The notes under the pieces: model-generated
What the model was told of the DNA's origin: nothing
Database searches by the model: none
Seen by the model: only the letters and a program-made list of their open reading frames with translations
Part shown: positions 31,721 through 41,364 of the stretch, in pieces
Position numbering within the stretch: position 1 is the first letter of the stretch
How the letters are laid out: every line of letters starts with the position of its first letter
DNA from: Streptomyces sp. P9-A4
GTDB taxonomy: Bacteria; Actinomycetota; Actinomycetes; Streptomycetales; Streptomycetaceae
Direction: 5' to 3'
DNA length: 64,000 nt
Assembly (NCBI RefSeq): GCF_036634195.1
Contig: NZ_JAZIFY010000001.1
Location: 1,002,501 to 1,066,500 of the forward strand
Program-made: the position numbers and the translations under genes

Positions 31721-31750
31721 TTGTCGGATCGTTCAACGATCCTCTACGTT
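31721..31750 (+). promoter_or_regulatory. pxpABC promoter with embedded GntR operator
   Basis: The -35 box TTGTCG (31721-31726) and -10 box TACGTT (31745-31750) are 18 bases apart. Between and overlapping them is a perfect 17-bp palindrome GGATCGTTCAACGATCC (31726-31742; 8-bp arms, 1-base centre) with the TCGT-N3-ACGA shape of FadR-type sites. Binding would block RNA polymerase. Confidence 0.68.
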
Positions 31751-31809
31751 GACCGCACCGTACGGTCCCCGTGCCGCCCCGGCACCCCCTCCTCCCCCGC
31801 GAGGTGCAG

Positions 31810-32613
31810 ATGCCGCGCACAGCCCCGGCCCCGAGCCCGGACACCGTCGAGCAAGGGGCCTCGATCGACCTCAACGCCGATCTCGGCGAGGGCTTCGGCC
31901 GCTGGACGCTCACCGACGACGAACAGCTCCTCTCCGTGGTGACCAGCGCCAACGTGGCCTGCGGCTTCCACGCCGGGGACGCGGCCACCATGCGGCGGGT
32001 GTGCGAACTCGCGGCCGGGCGCGGGGTGCGCATCGGGGCCCAGGTCTCGTACCGCGACCTGGCCGGCTTCGGGCGGCGCTCCATGGACGTCCCGGCGGCG
32101 GAACTCGCGGCCGAGGTGGCGTACCAGATCGGGGCACTTGAGGTGTTCGCCCGCGCGGCGGGCGCGCGCGTGGCGTACGTGAAGCCGCACGGCGCGCTCT
32201 ACAACCGGGTGGTCCGCGACGAGGAGCAGGCCGCCGCCGTCGTCGAGGGCGTCCTGCTCGCGGACCGGACCCTGCCGGTCCTGGGGCTGCCGGGCTCGCG
32301 GCTGCACGAGGCGGCGACGGCGGCCGGGCTCCCGGCCGTGCCCGAGGCCTTCGGCGACCGCGCCTACCGGGCGGACGGCTCCCTGCTGCCGCGCGGGCAG
32401 GCGGGCGCGGTCGTCAGCGATCCCGAGGCGGTCGTGGAACGGTCGGTGGCCATGGCCCGGTCCGGGGTGGTCACGGCCCACTGCGGGAGTTCCGTCCCCG
32501 TCCGGGCCCGGTCGCTCTGCCTGCACGGCGACACCCCGGGCGCGGTGGACCTCGCCCGCCGGGTGCGGGAGCGTCTGGAGGCCTCCGGGGTACGGGTGGA
32601 GGCCTTCGCGTGA
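31810..32613 (+). CDS. pxpA: 5-oxoprolinase subunit A (LamB/YcsF family)
   Basis: A 267-residue subunit of the ATP-dependent 5-oxoprolinase PxpABC, which opens 5-oxoproline (pyroglutamate) to glutamate. LamB/YcsF signatures are plain: DLNADLGEGFG, TSANVACGFHAGDA, GAQVSYRDLAGFGRR, VKPHGALYN, and EAFGDRAYRADGSLLPR. I chose the ATG at 31810, which has GAGG upstream; the frame is open from 31771. It is slightly longer than usual because of an N-terminal extension of about 16 residues. It begins the operon, and pxpB overlaps by 4 bp. Confidence 0.92.
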   Translation: MPRTAPAPSPDTVEQGASIDLNADLGEGFGRWTLTDDEQLLSVVTSANVACGFHAGDAATMRRVCELAAGRGVRIGAQVSYRDLAGFGRRSMDVPAAELAAEVAYQIGALEVFARAAGARVAYVKPHGALYNRVVRDEEQAAAVVEGVLLADRTLPVLGLPGSRLHEAATAAGLPAVPEAFGDRAYRADGSLLPRGQAGAVVSDPEAVVERSVAMARSGVVTAHCGSSVPVRARSLCLHGDTPGAVDLARRVRERLEASGVRVEAFA

Positions 32614-33290
32614 CGGCCTCCGCCGTGCGCGTGCTGCGGGTGGGCGAGCGGGCCCTCCTGGTGGAGCTGGGCGGCGGCCAGGAGACGGAGGCGTTCCACG
32701 CCGAGCTGCTGAGGCGACGGAAGGACGGCACCCTGCCTGCCGTACGGGAGATCGTGCCGGCGGCACGGACGGTCCTGCTCGACGGGGTGGCGGACCCGGA
32801 GCGGCTCGCGGCGGAGATGACCGGCTGGCGGCCGGGGCCGCCGCACGCGCGCGTGGGCGAGGCCGTCGGGATACCGGTCCGCTACGACGGCCCGGATCTG
32901 CCGGAGGTGGCCGAGCGGTGGGGGGTGTCGGTCGAGGCGGCGGTACGCATCCACACGGCGGCCGAGTTCCGGGTCGCCTTCTGCGGCTTCGCGCCGGGCT
33001 TCGGCTATCTGACGGGTCTCGACGAGCGGTACGAGGTGCCGCGCCTGAGCACTCCGCGCACCGCCGTCCCGGCCGGCTCGGTCGCCCTGGCGGGCCCGTA
33101 CACGGGCGTGTACCCGCGCTCCTCCCCCGGTGGCTGGCAGCTGATCGGCACCACGGACGTGGTGCTGTGGGACACCGGCCGGGAACCGGCCGCGCTCCTC
33201 GCCCCCGGCACCCGTGTCCGGTTCACCGATGCGGGTCTTCCGGGACAGGGGCGTCCTGTTCGGGATTCCGGGGCGGAGGGCGGGCGATGA
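32610..33290 (+). CDS. pxpB: 5-oxoprolinase subunit B (KipI/Ahs1 family)
   Basis: A 226-residue KipI-like subunit. The conserved carboxyltransferase-type motifs are AEFRVAFCGFAPGFGYLTG, VPRLSTPRTAVPAGSVALAG and YTGVYPRSSPGGWQLIG. It pairs with PxpC to form the Ahs1-Ahs2 heterodimer also found in urea amidolyase and in the KipI/KipA kinase inhibitor. In B. subtilis this family was first named as a sporulation-kinase inhibitor; 5-oxoprolinase activity is now the accepted main role. Start GTG at 32610 overlaps pxpA (GTGA) and the stop overlaps pxpC (ATGA). Confidence 0.92.
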   Translation: MTASAVRVLRVGERALLVELGGGQETEAFHAELLRRRKDGTLPAVREIVPAARTVLLDGVADPERLAAEMTGWRPGPPHARVGEAVGIPVRYDGPDLPEVAERWGVSVEAAVRIHTAAEFRVAFCGFAPGFGYLTGLDERYEVPRLSTPRTAVPAGSVALAGPYTGVYPRSSPGGWQLIGTTDVVLWDTGREPAALLAPGTRVRFTDAGLPGQGRPVRDSGAEGGR

Positions 33291-34150
33291 GTGACCGGGC
33301 CGTCGCCGTCGTGCGGGCCGGGGCGCTGACCACGGTCCAGGACCTGGGGCGCGGCGGGTACGCGCACCTGGGAGTGCCTCGTTCGGGGGCCCTCGACCCG
33401 GCGGCCGTACGGCTCGCCAACCGGCTCGTCGGCAATCCCGGAACGGCGGCCGTCCTGGAGACCACCGTCGACGGCTGCGCCCTGCGTCCCCGCTGCGCGG
33501 TGACGGTGGCGGTGGGCGGCGCCCCCTGTCCGGTCCGGGTCGACGGGCGCCCGGCCGCCTGGGGCACCTCGGTCCGGGTGGGCGCCGGGTGCGTGCTGGA
33601 GATCGGCGCGGCGGTGCGCGGCCTGCGCGCGTACGTGGCGTTCGGCGGGGGGATCGACGTCGAGCCGGTGCTCGGCAGCCGCTCCACCGACCTGCTGTCC
33701 GGACTGGGTCCGGCGCCGCTGGTGTCGGAGGCGGTGCTGCCGCTGGGGCCCGACCCGGCCGTGCGTCCGCCGGTGGACACGCCGCCCTGGCCGGGGCCGC
33801 CGGACACGCTCGCCCTCCGGGTGCGGTTCGGGCCCCGCGACGACTGGTTCACCGCCGGGGCGCTCCGCGCCTTCGCCACGCGCGCGTGGCGGGTGTCCCC
33901 GGCGAGCAACCGCATCGGGCTGCGCCTCGAAGGCCCCGCTCTGGAGCGGGCCGTTTCCGGAGAGTTGGATAGCGAGGGCATGGTCCTCGGTGCGGTCCAG
34001 GTGCCGCCGGACGGGCGCCCGGTGGTGTTCCTCGCGGACCATCCGACGACGGGGGGCTATCCGGTGGTCGGGGTGGTGCGTGAGGCCGATCTGGGGGCGG
34101 TGGCGCAGGCGGTGCCGGGGACGCCGGTGCGGTTCATTCCGGTGCGCTGA
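33287..34150 (+). CDS. pxpC: 5-oxoprolinase subunit C (KipA/Ahs2 family)
   Basis: A 287-residue KipA-like biotin-independent carboxyltransferase-fold subunit. Motifs include [61 protein letters not shown] and the C-terminal [14 protein letters not shown]. It completes PxpABC with no gaps in the operon. The last 17 bp overlap the 3' end of the convergent OPLAH-type gene, so the two transcripts are antisense there. Confidence 0.92.
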   Translation: MSDRAVAVVRAGALTTVQDLGRGGYAHLGVPRSGALDPAAVRLANRLVGNPGTAAVLETTVDGCALRPRCAVTVAVGGAPCPVRVDGRPAAWGTSVRVGAGCVLEIGAAVRGLRAYVAFGGGIDVEPVLGSRSTDLLSGLGPAPLVSEAVLPLGPDPAVRPPVDTPPWPGPPDTLALRVRFGPRDDWFTAGALRAFATRAWRVSPASNRIGLRLEGPALERAVSGELDSEGMVLGAVQVPPDGRPVVFLADHPTTGGYPVVGVVREADLGAVAQAVPGTPVRFIPVR

Positions 34151-37100
34151 CGTCCTCCTGGGGCGGCGGTCCGTAGCCCCCGCCGCCGGGGGTGCGCAGG
34201 ACGAGGACGTCGCCGGGGCCCACCTCCGTGGTGGCGGATCCGCCGAGGTGTTCCACGGTGCCGTCGGCGCGTTCCACCAGGTTCTCGCCGAGGGCGCCGG
34301 GTTCGCCGCCCGCCATTCCGTACGGGGGGACCCTGCGGTGTCCGGTGAGGAGGGCCACGGTCATCGCTTCCAGGAAGCGGATGCGGCGCTCCACCCCGTG
34401 TCCGCCGTGCCAGCGTCCGCGCCCGCCGGCGTCCTGCCGTACCGCGAAGGAGTCGACCCGCACCGGGTGGCGCCATTCCAGGATCTCGGGGTCGGTGAGC
34501 CGGGAGTTGGTCATATGGGTCTGGACGGCGTCGGCGCCGTCGAAGCCGTCGCCCGCGCCCGAGCCGCTCGCGACCGTCTCGTAGTACTGCACGCGCGCGT
34601 TGCCGAAGGTGACGTTGTTCATGGTGCCGGAGCCCTCGGCCTGGACGCCGAGGGCGGCGTAGAGGGCCCCGGTGACGGCCTGGGAGGTCTCGACGTTCCC
34701 CGCGACGGTGGCGGCGGGGTGCACGGGCGCGAGCATGGAGCCGGGCGGGACGCGGATCTCCAGGGGTTCCAGGCAGCCGCTGTTGAGCGGGATGTCCTCG
34801 TCGACGAGGGTGCGGAAGACGTACAGGACGGCGGCCGTGACGACGGCCGTGGGCGCGTTGGCGTTGCCGGGGAGCTGGGGCGAGGTCCCGGCGAAGTCGA
34901 GGACGGCGGAGCGCCGTTCGCGGTCCACGCGGACGGCGACCCGGACGACCGCGCCGCCGTCGGTCTCGTAGCGGTAGGCGCCGTCGTCCAGGCGGGCGAC
35001 GAGCCGGCGTACGGACTCCTCGGCGTTGGCGCGGACGTGCCGCATGTAGGCCCGGACGACGTCGAGCCCGAACTCCTCCACCGTCCGGCGCAGCTCCTCG
35101 ATGCCCTTCTCGTTGGCGGCGATCTGGGCGCGCAGGTCGGCGAGGTTCGTGTCGGGGTCGCGGGAGGGGTACTCGGCGCCGGTGAGCAGGGCCCGTGTCT
35201 CGGTCTCGCGCATTCGCCCGTCCCGTACGAGGAGCCAGTTGTCGAAGAGGACGCCTTCCTCGTCCACCGTCCGGCTGAAGGCGGGCATGGAGCCGGGGGT
35301 GATCCCGCCGATCTCGGCGTGGTGGCCGCGTGAGGCGACCAGGAAGCGGAGTTCGTGCCCCGTGTCGTCGAAGACCGGGGTCACGACGGTGACATCGGGC
35401 AGATGGGTGCCGCCGTGGTAGGGGTCGTTGATCGCGTAGACGTCGCCGGGGCGCAGGTCGTCGCCGCGTCGGCGCAGTACCTCCTTGATGGATTCGCCCA
35501 TGGAGCCGAGGTGGACGGGGATGTGGGGCGCGTTGGCGATGAGGTTGCCCTCGGCGTCGAAGAGCGCGCAGGAGAAGTCGAGGCGTTCCTTGATGTTGAC
35601 GGACTGGGCGGTGTTCTCCAGTCGGACGCCCATCTGCTCGGCGATGGCCATGAAGAGGTTGTTGAAGACCTCCAGGAGGACGGGGTCCACGTCCGTTCCG
35701 GCCGCCACGCGCGCGGGGCGGGGGGTGACGCGGCGCAGGACGAGGTGTCCGGTGTCGGTGGCGGTGGCCCGCCAGCCGCTGTCGACGACGGTGGTGGCGT
35801 CGGCCTCGGCGAGGAGCGCGGGTCCGTCCACGGTGTCGCCCGGCCGCAGGTCGTCCCGGCGGTGGAGGGGCGCGTCGTGGGGTGTGCCGGCGCTGTGCAT
35901 CCGGACGGTGGCGCGGGACGGTCCGGTGCTGCCGGCCCGTTCGTCCGGTGCCGTCGGCTCGACGTGGACGGGGCCGTGCGGGCCGGCGCTGCCGACGGCT
36001 TCCATGGTGACGGCCTCGACGACGAGCGGCCGGTCCATGGTGAATGCGTACCGTGCACGGTGTACGTCCGTGAACTCGGTTTTCAGCTGTTCTGCGGGGG
36101 CGAGGTCGACGGGCAGGCTCGCGTCCGTTCCGGCGTATCGCAGGAGTACGCGTGCGTGCGTGGTGATCGCCCGGTCCGGCAGGCCGTCGGCGCGCAGCTC
36201 CGCGCGCGTCCGCTCGGCGAGTTCCTCGCACAGGGCCGTCACGCGCGCGTGGGTGCCGGGGGCGTCGAGTTCGGCCTCTACGGACCGCTCCCGCATCGCG
36301 GTGGCGTCGGCGAGCCCGATGCCGTAGGCGGAGAGGACACCGGCCAGCGGCGGTACGAGGACGGTGTCGATGCCCAGGGCGTCGGCCACGGCGCAGGCGT
36401 GCTGGCCACCGGCGCCGCCGAAGCTGGTGAGGGCGTACCGGGTGACGTCGTGTCCGCGCTGGACGGAGATCTTCCTGACGGCGTTGGCCATGTTGAGGAC
36501 GGCGATCTCCAGGAACCCCGCGGCGACCTCCTCGGGGGTGCGGTCGCCGCCGACCTCCTCGGCGAGGGCGGTGAACCGCTCCCGTACGACGGCGGCGTCC
36601 AGGGGCAGGTCGCCGTTCTCCCCGAACACGGCGGGGAAGTGGGCGGGCTGGACGCGGCCGAGCATGACGTTGGCGTCGGTGACGGTGAGGGGTCCGCCCC
36701 GGCGGTAGCAGGCGGGCCCGGGTACGGCGCCCGCCGAGTCGGGGCCCACCCGGTAGCGGCGCCCGTCGTAGTGGAGGACGGATCCGCCGCCCGCCGCGAC
36801 GGTGTGGATGCTCATCATCGGCGCCCGCATCCGCACCCCGGCGACCTGGGTGCCGAGTTCCCGCTCGAAGACGCCGGCGTAGTGCGACACATCGGTCGAG
36901 GTGCCGCCCATGTCGAAGCCGATGACCCGGTCGTGCCCTGCCTGCGCGGAGGTGCGCACCATGCCCACGACGCCGCCGGCCGGTCCGGACAGGACGGCGT
37001 CCTTGCCCCGGAAGTGGGCCGCCTCGCGCAGTCCGCCGTTGGACTGCATGAACATGAGGCGGACCCCGGCGAGTTCGCGGGCCACCTCGTCGACGTACCG

Positions 37101-37760
37101 GCGCAGGATCGGCGACAGATAGGCGTCGACGACGGTGGTGTCACCGCGCGGGACGAGTTTGATGAGCGGGCTGACCTCGTGCGAACAGCTGACCTGGGTG
37201 AAGCCCGCGGCGGTGGCGAGGGCCGCGGTCCTGGCCTCGTGGTCCGGGTGCCGGTAGCCGTGCAGAAGGACGACGGCGGCGGAACGGAGTCCGTCGCGGT
37301 GGGCGGCGGCAAGTGCCTCGGTGACGGCCCGCTCGTCCAGGGGCCGGACGAGCCGCCCGTGGGCGTCGACGCGTTCGGGTACCTCGATCACGCGCGCGTA
37401 GACCGATTCGGGGAGCACGATGTGCCGGTCGAAGAGCCGGGGCCGGTTCTGGTAGGCGATGCGCAGGGCGTCCCGGAAGCCCTCGGTGACGAGGAGGACG
37501 GTCGGCTCGCCACGCCGCTCGAGGAGCGCGTTGGTGGCGACGGTGGTGCCCATCTTGACGACGGCGATCCGGTCGGCGGGGACGGGGTCGTCGGGCCCGA
37601 GGCCCAGGAGGAGACGGATTCCGGCGACGGCCGCGTCGGTACGGCGGGCCGGGTCGTGGGAGAGCAGCTTGCGGGTGACGAGCCGCCCGTCGGGCCGCCT
37701 TCCCACGACGTCGGTGAAGGTGCCGCCCCGGTCGATCCAGAACTCCCAGCGCCCGTTCAT
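34134..37760 (-). CDS. OPLAH-type 5-oxoprolinase / hydantoinase (fused A and B parts)
   Basis: A 1208-residue fusion of hydantoinase A and B families. The N-terminal ASKHA-type ATPase part has [47 protein letters not shown] and [18 protein letters not shown]; the HyuB part starts near residue 690 ([21 protein letters not shown]) and includes [34 protein letters not shown] and [16 protein letters not shown]. Length and gene fusion match eukaryotic-type 5-oxoprolinase (ATP-hydrolysing) rather than split bacterial hydantoinases. Its ATG overlaps the stop of the degenerate glycosyltransferase (ATGA), so translation may depend on that gene. N-methylhydantoin activity is an alternative. Confidence 0.9.
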   Translation of the reverse strand: MNGRWEFWIDRGGTFTDVVGRRPDGRLVTRKLLSHDPARRTDAAVAGIRLLLGLGPDDPVPADRIAVVKMGTTVATNALLERRGEPTVLLVTEGFRDALRIAYQNRPRLFDRHIVLPESVYARVIEVPERVDAHGRLVRPLDERAVTEALAAAHRDGLRSAAVVLLHGYRHPDHEARTAALATAAGFTQVSCSHEVSPLIKLVPRGDTTVVDAYLSPILRRYVDEVARELAGVRLMFMQSNGGLREAAHFRGKDAVLSGPAGGVVGMVRTSAQAGHDRVIGFDMGGTSTDVSHYAGVFERELGTQVAGVRMRAPMMSIHTVAAGGGSVLHYDGRRYRVGPDSAGAVPGPACYRRGGPLTVTDANVMLGRVQPAHFPAVFGENGDLPLDAAVVRERFTALAEEVGGDRTPEEVAAGFLEIAVLNMANAVRKISVQRGHDVTRYALTSFGGAGGQHACAVADALGIDTVLVPPLAGVLSAYGIGLADATAMRERSVEAELDAPGTHARVTALCEELAERTRAELRADGLPDRAITTHARVLLRYAGTDASLPVDLAPAEQLKTEFTDVHRARYAFTMDRPLVVEAVTMEAVGSAGPHGPVHVEPTAPDERAGSTGPSRATVRMHSAGTPHDAPLHRRDDLRPGDTVDGPALLAEADATTVVDSGWRATATDTGHLVLRRVTPRPARVAAGTDVDPVLLEVFNNLFMAIAEQMGVRLENTAQSVNIKERLDFSCALFDAEGNLIANAPHIPVHLGSMGESIKEVLRRRGDDLRPGDVYAINDPYHGGTHLPDVTVVTPVFDDTGHELRFLVASRGHHAEIGGITPGSMPAFSRTVDEEGVLFDNWLLVRDGRMRETETRALLTGAEYPSRDPDTNLADLRAQIAANEKGIEELRRTVEEFGLDVVRAYMRHVRANAEESVRRLVARLDDGAYRYETDGGAVVRVAVRVDRERRSAVLDFAGTSPQLPGNANAPTAVVTAAVLYVFRTLVDEDIPLNSGCLEPLEIRVPPGSMLAPVHPAATVAGNVETSQAVTGALYAALGVQAEGSGTMNNVTFGNARVQYYETVASGSGAGDGFDGADAVQTHMTNSRLTDPEILEWRHPVRVDSFAVRQDAGGRGRWHGGHGVERRIRFLEAMTVALLTGHRRVPPYGMAGGEPGALGENLVERADGTVEHLGGSATTEVGPGDVLVLRTPGGGGYGPPPQEDVSAPE

Positions 37761-38763
37761 CTCCCCATTGTGGCCGCGAGCGCGGCGGCGAGGGCGTCAT
37801 CGGCGCGGGTGTCGAGCGGGGCGGTTCCGGTGCCGCCGGTCCGGGGGCGAGACACACGTCGGCCGCCGCCTGGAGGTCCGCCAGGGCCTCCCGGTCGGCG
37901 ACGTGCCCCAGAAAGCGCACCGGTAGCCGCCGTTCCCTCGCGCGCCGCTCCAGGGCGCCCCGCAGCGGCCCGTCGCCCGCGACCACCAGGGCCGCCGCCA
38001 CGCCCGCGTCCCGCAGCTCGGCGAGGGCGTCCAGGGCCGTGCCGGGCCGCTTCTCGACCGAGAGGCGCGAGCAGAGCAACAGCAGCACCCGATCCCCGTC
38101 CGCGTACCGGGCCCGGAGGACGGTGCTGCGCCGGCCGGGCCGGCAGCGGTCCAGGTCCACGCCGAGCGGGGCCCGGACGACATTGCGGGCGCCGATCCGC
38201 ACGAACTCGCGTTCCGCCCACTCCGTCGTGCAGACGATCCTGGCGAACGCCCAGGCGGTACGGCGGTTGAGCCGGTCCGCCGCGCGGGCCGCGAGGGCCG
38301 GCGGCGCGCCCCAGGTGCGCAGCACCCCGTCCGCCGTCTCGTGGGAGACCATCACCGACGGCACGCGCGCACGTCGTGCCCACTCCCCCGTCCATCGCAG
38401 GGTCGTACGGTCCGAGACCTCGATCCGGTCGGGTGCGAGGTCGTCCAGGAGCCGGCGCACCCGGCGCCGGTCGGCGAGCACCCGGTAGCCGCCGGTGCCG
38501 GGCAGGACCGGGCCGGGCAGGGTGATGACCCGCCCCTGCTCGGTACGGACGTCACTGGCGACGTCGCCGGGGACGACGAGGACGGGTTCGTGCCCGGCCG
38601 CCAGATAGCCGCGGCCGAGCTGGTCGAGGGCGGTCCGGAGGCCACCGGAGGTGGGCGTCACGAAGTTCGCGAGCCGGACGATCCGCAGCCCGCCGCCCCG
38701 GCTGTTCACACCGCCGTCCCCGTTCACACCCTCGTAGCGGTTCACACCTCCGTGGCCGTTCAC
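37757..38763 (-). pseudogene. GT4-family glycosyltransferase, frameshifted and missing its C-terminal domain
   Basis: From the GTG at 38763 the frame encodes a GT-B glycosyltransferase N-terminal domain (LRIVRLANFVTPTSGG, VMVSHETADGVLRTWG) and the beginning of the C-terminal Rossmann domain (LLLLCSRLSVEKRPGTALDALAEL, FLGHVADREALADLQAAADVCLAPGP). Homologues then continue with the nucleotide-sugar motif ETFG...E and about 90 more residues; here the frame turns into nonsense at about 37850 and would read on to 37141 through the next gene. The original stop that overlaps the OPLAH ATG is in another frame, preceded by a family-like tail ([15 protein letters not shown]). This fits an internal deletion not divisible by three. 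It starts GTGA-coupled to the upstream glycosyltransferase. Confidence 0.75.
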
Positions 38764-38775
38764 GCCGCCACCGCC
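38704..38775. repeat. Four 18-bp tandem repeats encoding GVNxxG units
   Basis: GTTCACACC-type units start at 38704, 38722, 38740 and 38758 (plus strand). On the minus strand each gives GGxGTGAAC, so the second glycosyltransferase starts with VNGHGG, VNRYEG, VNGDGG and VNSRGG. Each unit also supplies an in-frame GTG, and the outermost unit contains the GTGA overlap with the previous gene. Confidence 0.8.
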
Positions 38776-39305
38776 GTCCGCTCGCGCAGGACCTCCAGGT
38801 AGTGGCCGATCAGCTCGTCGCCGAGGGCCTCCCAGGTGCGGCCCTCGACTGCCGCCCGCCCCGCCAGGCCGTACGCCGCGCGCAGCTCGGGCGAGGCGGC
38901 GAGGGAGGCGACCGCCGTGCGCAGCGCGCTCGGGTCGCCCGGGGGTACGAGGATTCCGGTGCGCCCGTGGTCGACCAGGTCCAGGGGTCCGCCGGCGGCC
39001 GGGGCGATCACCGGGACGCCGCTCGCCATGGCCTCCTGGACGGTCTGGCAGAGGGCGGCGATGGCAGCGGCGACCCGGCGGCTGGGCAGGGCGACCCGTA
39101 CCTGCGGATAGCCGGGCAGGGGGAGGGAGGGCACCCGGACGACGGCGCACGGCGCTTCGGCGTCGGCCGCCTGGTCGGCGACGGCGGGGGCGATGACGAG
39201 CGGGGTGTGGCCCCGCCGGACGAGGTGGCGCGCGGTCTGCAGGGCGCAGTGCGCCACACCGTTGACGTCGGGAGGGAAGGATTCGGTGACGATGACGACA
39301 CGCAT
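38760..39305 (-). pseudogene. GT4-family glycosyltransferase with large in-frame internal deletion
   Basis: The 181-residue frame joins the normal N-terminus of a Streptomyces GT4 protein (MRVVIVTESFPPDVNGVAHC, residues 1-84) directly to its C-terminus (CQTVQEAMASGVPVIAPAAGG to the end). Homologues are about 370-380 residues; some 190 are missing, including the rest of the acceptor domain, the linker, and the first Glu of the EX7E nucleotide-sugar motif, which normally precedes CQTVQE. The frame is intact, but the protein cannot fold as a GT-B enzyme. The join is near 39050. The family resembles alpha-mannosyltransferases of the MgtA/PimB group. It may be a recent deletion or an assembly artefact. 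Confidence 0.78.
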
Positions 39306-39457
39306 ACGGGTGTTGTCGTCGCGTCCGGCGTGTCCCCGTCAACGTCGATCTGGACGGGGAGGAAACGTCCCATGAGCGTTTCGCGCGGTGCCCGTCCCGG
39401 CCCGGCGGGACCGGCTCCGGGGCGGTGGGTCCGGGGGCGGCGCCGGTCGCGAACCGG

Positions 39458-39570
39458 GCCGGGAACCTGCGGCCGGGAACCTGCGGCCGGGAACGTGCGG
39501 TCGGGAACCTGCGGCCGGGAGCGTACGGTCGGGAACCTGCGGCCGGGAGCGTACGGCCGTGGAACGTGCG
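39458..39570. repeat. 14-bp tandem repeat, about eight copies, noncoding
   Basis: Units of GCCGGGAACCTGCG and close variants run at a strict 14-bp period from 39458, the last copy being 15 bp. Variants alternate CCTGCG with CGTACG or CGTGCG. The 387-bp stretch 39306-39692 around it has no supportable gene. The period is not a multiple of three, which argues against coding. Confidence 0.82.
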
Positions 39571-39692
39571 CACGCGCGGCCGGGAGGCCCGGCAGGTCCC
39601 CCGCCGCCCCCGTGCTCCGGGGCGGGGCCACGCTCGGCGGGTTCTCCGCCGGGGGCCGCGCCGCCCCGGAGCCGGGTGACGGGGTGACCTGG

Positions 39693-41108
39693 TCAGACCT
39701 GGAGGTCCGGCCCTATCCGGTTGCGCACCGCCGTCTGGACCTCGACTTCCTCGGCCGGGTCCGCGGCGAGGCGGCGCAATCGTTCGGCGACGCGTACGTC
39801 CCCGGTCTCGGCGTGCTGGGCCGCCACCTCGCGGGTGGTCTCCTCGCAGTCCCAGAGGCATTCGACGGCGAAGCCCGTCGCGAAGGTGGGGTCGGTGGCC
39901 GCGAGGGCGCGGGCCACACGGCCGCGGAGCTGGGAGGAGGCCGTCTCTCGGTAGACGTGGCGCAGTACGGGCGCTGCACAGGCGATGCCGAGGCGTCCGG
40001 CGCCGTCCACGAGACCGGCGAGGACGGGAGCGTCGGGGCCTTCGGAGCGGACGGTGTCACGGAGCGCGCCGAGGACGGAGGGGGAGTCCTGGGCGGTGCC
40101 GCGGCAGGCGAGTACATCGGCGGCGGCGGCGCCGAGGGCGTCGGTCCTGCGGACCCACGCGCGGGCGCGGGCGACGGCGTCCTGGCCGCACATCCGCCGG
40201 TAGGCGGCGACGGCGGCTTCGGCGACCTCGCGGGAGTCTCCGTCGGCGGCGGCCTCGACCAGGTCCAGGACGGCGGGGTCCTGTGACTGGGCGAGGTGGT
40301 GCAGGGCGGCGCCCCGGGCTCCCACCGCGCCGTGCCGGGCGGCGGCGAGGAGTTCGGGCCGGTCCTCGGGTCCCGCGACGGCGGTGAGGCAGCGGGCGGC
40401 GGGACCGTACAGCACGGCTCCGCGTTCGTACCCCTCCTGCGCCCAGTCGAGGACGGCGCGCACGCTCCAGCCGGGACGGGGCCCGGCGGGGCGCATCTGG
40501 CGCTGCCAGCGGTCGAAGGAGCCCTGCTCGCGGGCGGCCCTGATCCGGGCGCCGACGGTGTCGCGCCGGTCCTCGGCCCACAGACGCCACGGGCGGGGCT
40601 CGTAGGCGTCGCGCACGACCCCGGCCAGTTCGGCGTCGCCCTCGGCGTCGGCCGGGAAGCGGGCGAGTACGGGCAGGGCGAGCGAGCGGAGTCCGGCGTC
40701 GTCGTCGCGGAGCGCCAGCTCGTCGAGGGCCCAGGCCCAGTTCGTGCCGGTCGCGGCGTAGCGACGGAGCAGGAGCAGGGCGTCCTGGCGGCCGTAGGAC
40801 GCGAGGTGCCCGAGGACGGACAGCGCGAGCCCGGTCCGGGACTCCTCGGTGTCGAGGTGGTCCTCGGCGCCGAAGAGGTGCGCCTCGATCTCGTCGAGAC
40901 CGCCGTGGAGGTCCAGGTAGAGACGGGCGTAGTACAGGGAGCGGTTCTCGACCTGCCAGTCGTGGCGGGGGTCGTCGAGAACGCAGTGGTTCAGGGCCGC
41001 GAGGGCCTCGGCGCGTGGCGCGGCAAGGGCGTGCAGGGTGCCGTCGCCGCGGCCCCGCTGCAGCAGGCCGAGCAGGGTGCCGCTCGGCGCTATGACTGGA
41101 TCGAACAT
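39693..41108 (-). CDS. HEAT-repeat protein, 471 aa
   Basis: A soluble, almost fully helical protein. The C-terminal 230 residues show repeating helix pairs in the HEAT style (RGAALHHLAQSQDPAVLDLVEAAADGDSREVAEAAVAAYRR; GRVARALAATDPTFATGFAVECLWDCEE, given in parts). The N-terminal half has a conserved Tyr/Asp-rich segment (ENRSLYYARLYLDLHGGLDEIEAHLFGAEDH). Such proteins are usually scaffolds or PBS-lyase-like helpers; no enzymatic motif is seen. I chose the ATG at 41108 (MFDPVIAPSG) over a slightly longer frame. A 256-bp gap (41109-41364) with no gene separates it from the ankyrin gene upstream on the same strand. Confidence 0.8.
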   Translation of the reverse strand: MFDPVIAPSGTLLGLLQRGRGDGTLHALAAPRAEALAALNHCVLDDPRHDWQVENRSLYYARLYLDLHGGLDEIEAHLFGAEDHLDTEESRTGLALSVLGHLASYGRQDALLLLRRYAATGTNWAWALDELALRDDDAGLRSLALPVLARFPADAEGDAELAGVVRDAYEPRPWRLWAEDRRDTVGARIRAAREQGSFDRWQRQMRPAGPRPGWSVRAVLDWAQEGYERGAVLYGPAARCLTAVAGPEDRPELLAAARHGAVGARGAALHHLAQSQDPAVLDLVEAAADGDSREVAEAAVAAYRRMCGQDAVARARAWVRRTDALGAAAADVLACRGTAQDSPSVLGALRDTVRSEGPDAPVLAGLVDGAGRLGIACAAPVLRHVYRETASSQLRGRVARALAATDPTFATGFAVECLWDCEETTREVAAQHAETGDVRVAERLRRLAADPAEEVEVQTAVRNRIGPDLQV

Positions 41109-41364
41109 GGGAAGACGCCTCACATCAAGCTGTCGACACGACCGGGGGAGACCGGGATGACCCGGGTCGGGCGGTACATCGCCCGTACGCCTAGGCCGCG
41201 CGGCAACATGTCGGGCCGCTCGTCGTGTTTCGCCTGCCAGTGACCATCTTCCTCAGCCTCTCGTCGGTGGCCCGTTTTGCCGGGCCCGACGTCATGATGA
41301 CCCACCCATTTCGCCACCGCGACCACATTTACGACGCCGCTCTCACCTGGGGTTCAGTGTCCGT

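Noticed and set aside
37141..37756. Continuation of the second glycosyltransferase frame into the OPLAH gene
   Set aside because: The translated part is Arg/Pro-rich nonsense in the wrong frame of the well-supported OPLAH gene; it reflects the frameshift, not a real fusion.
39458..39570. A CRISPR array
   Set aside because: The 14-bp units touch each other with no unique spacers. The same applies to the 18-bp units at 38704-38775.
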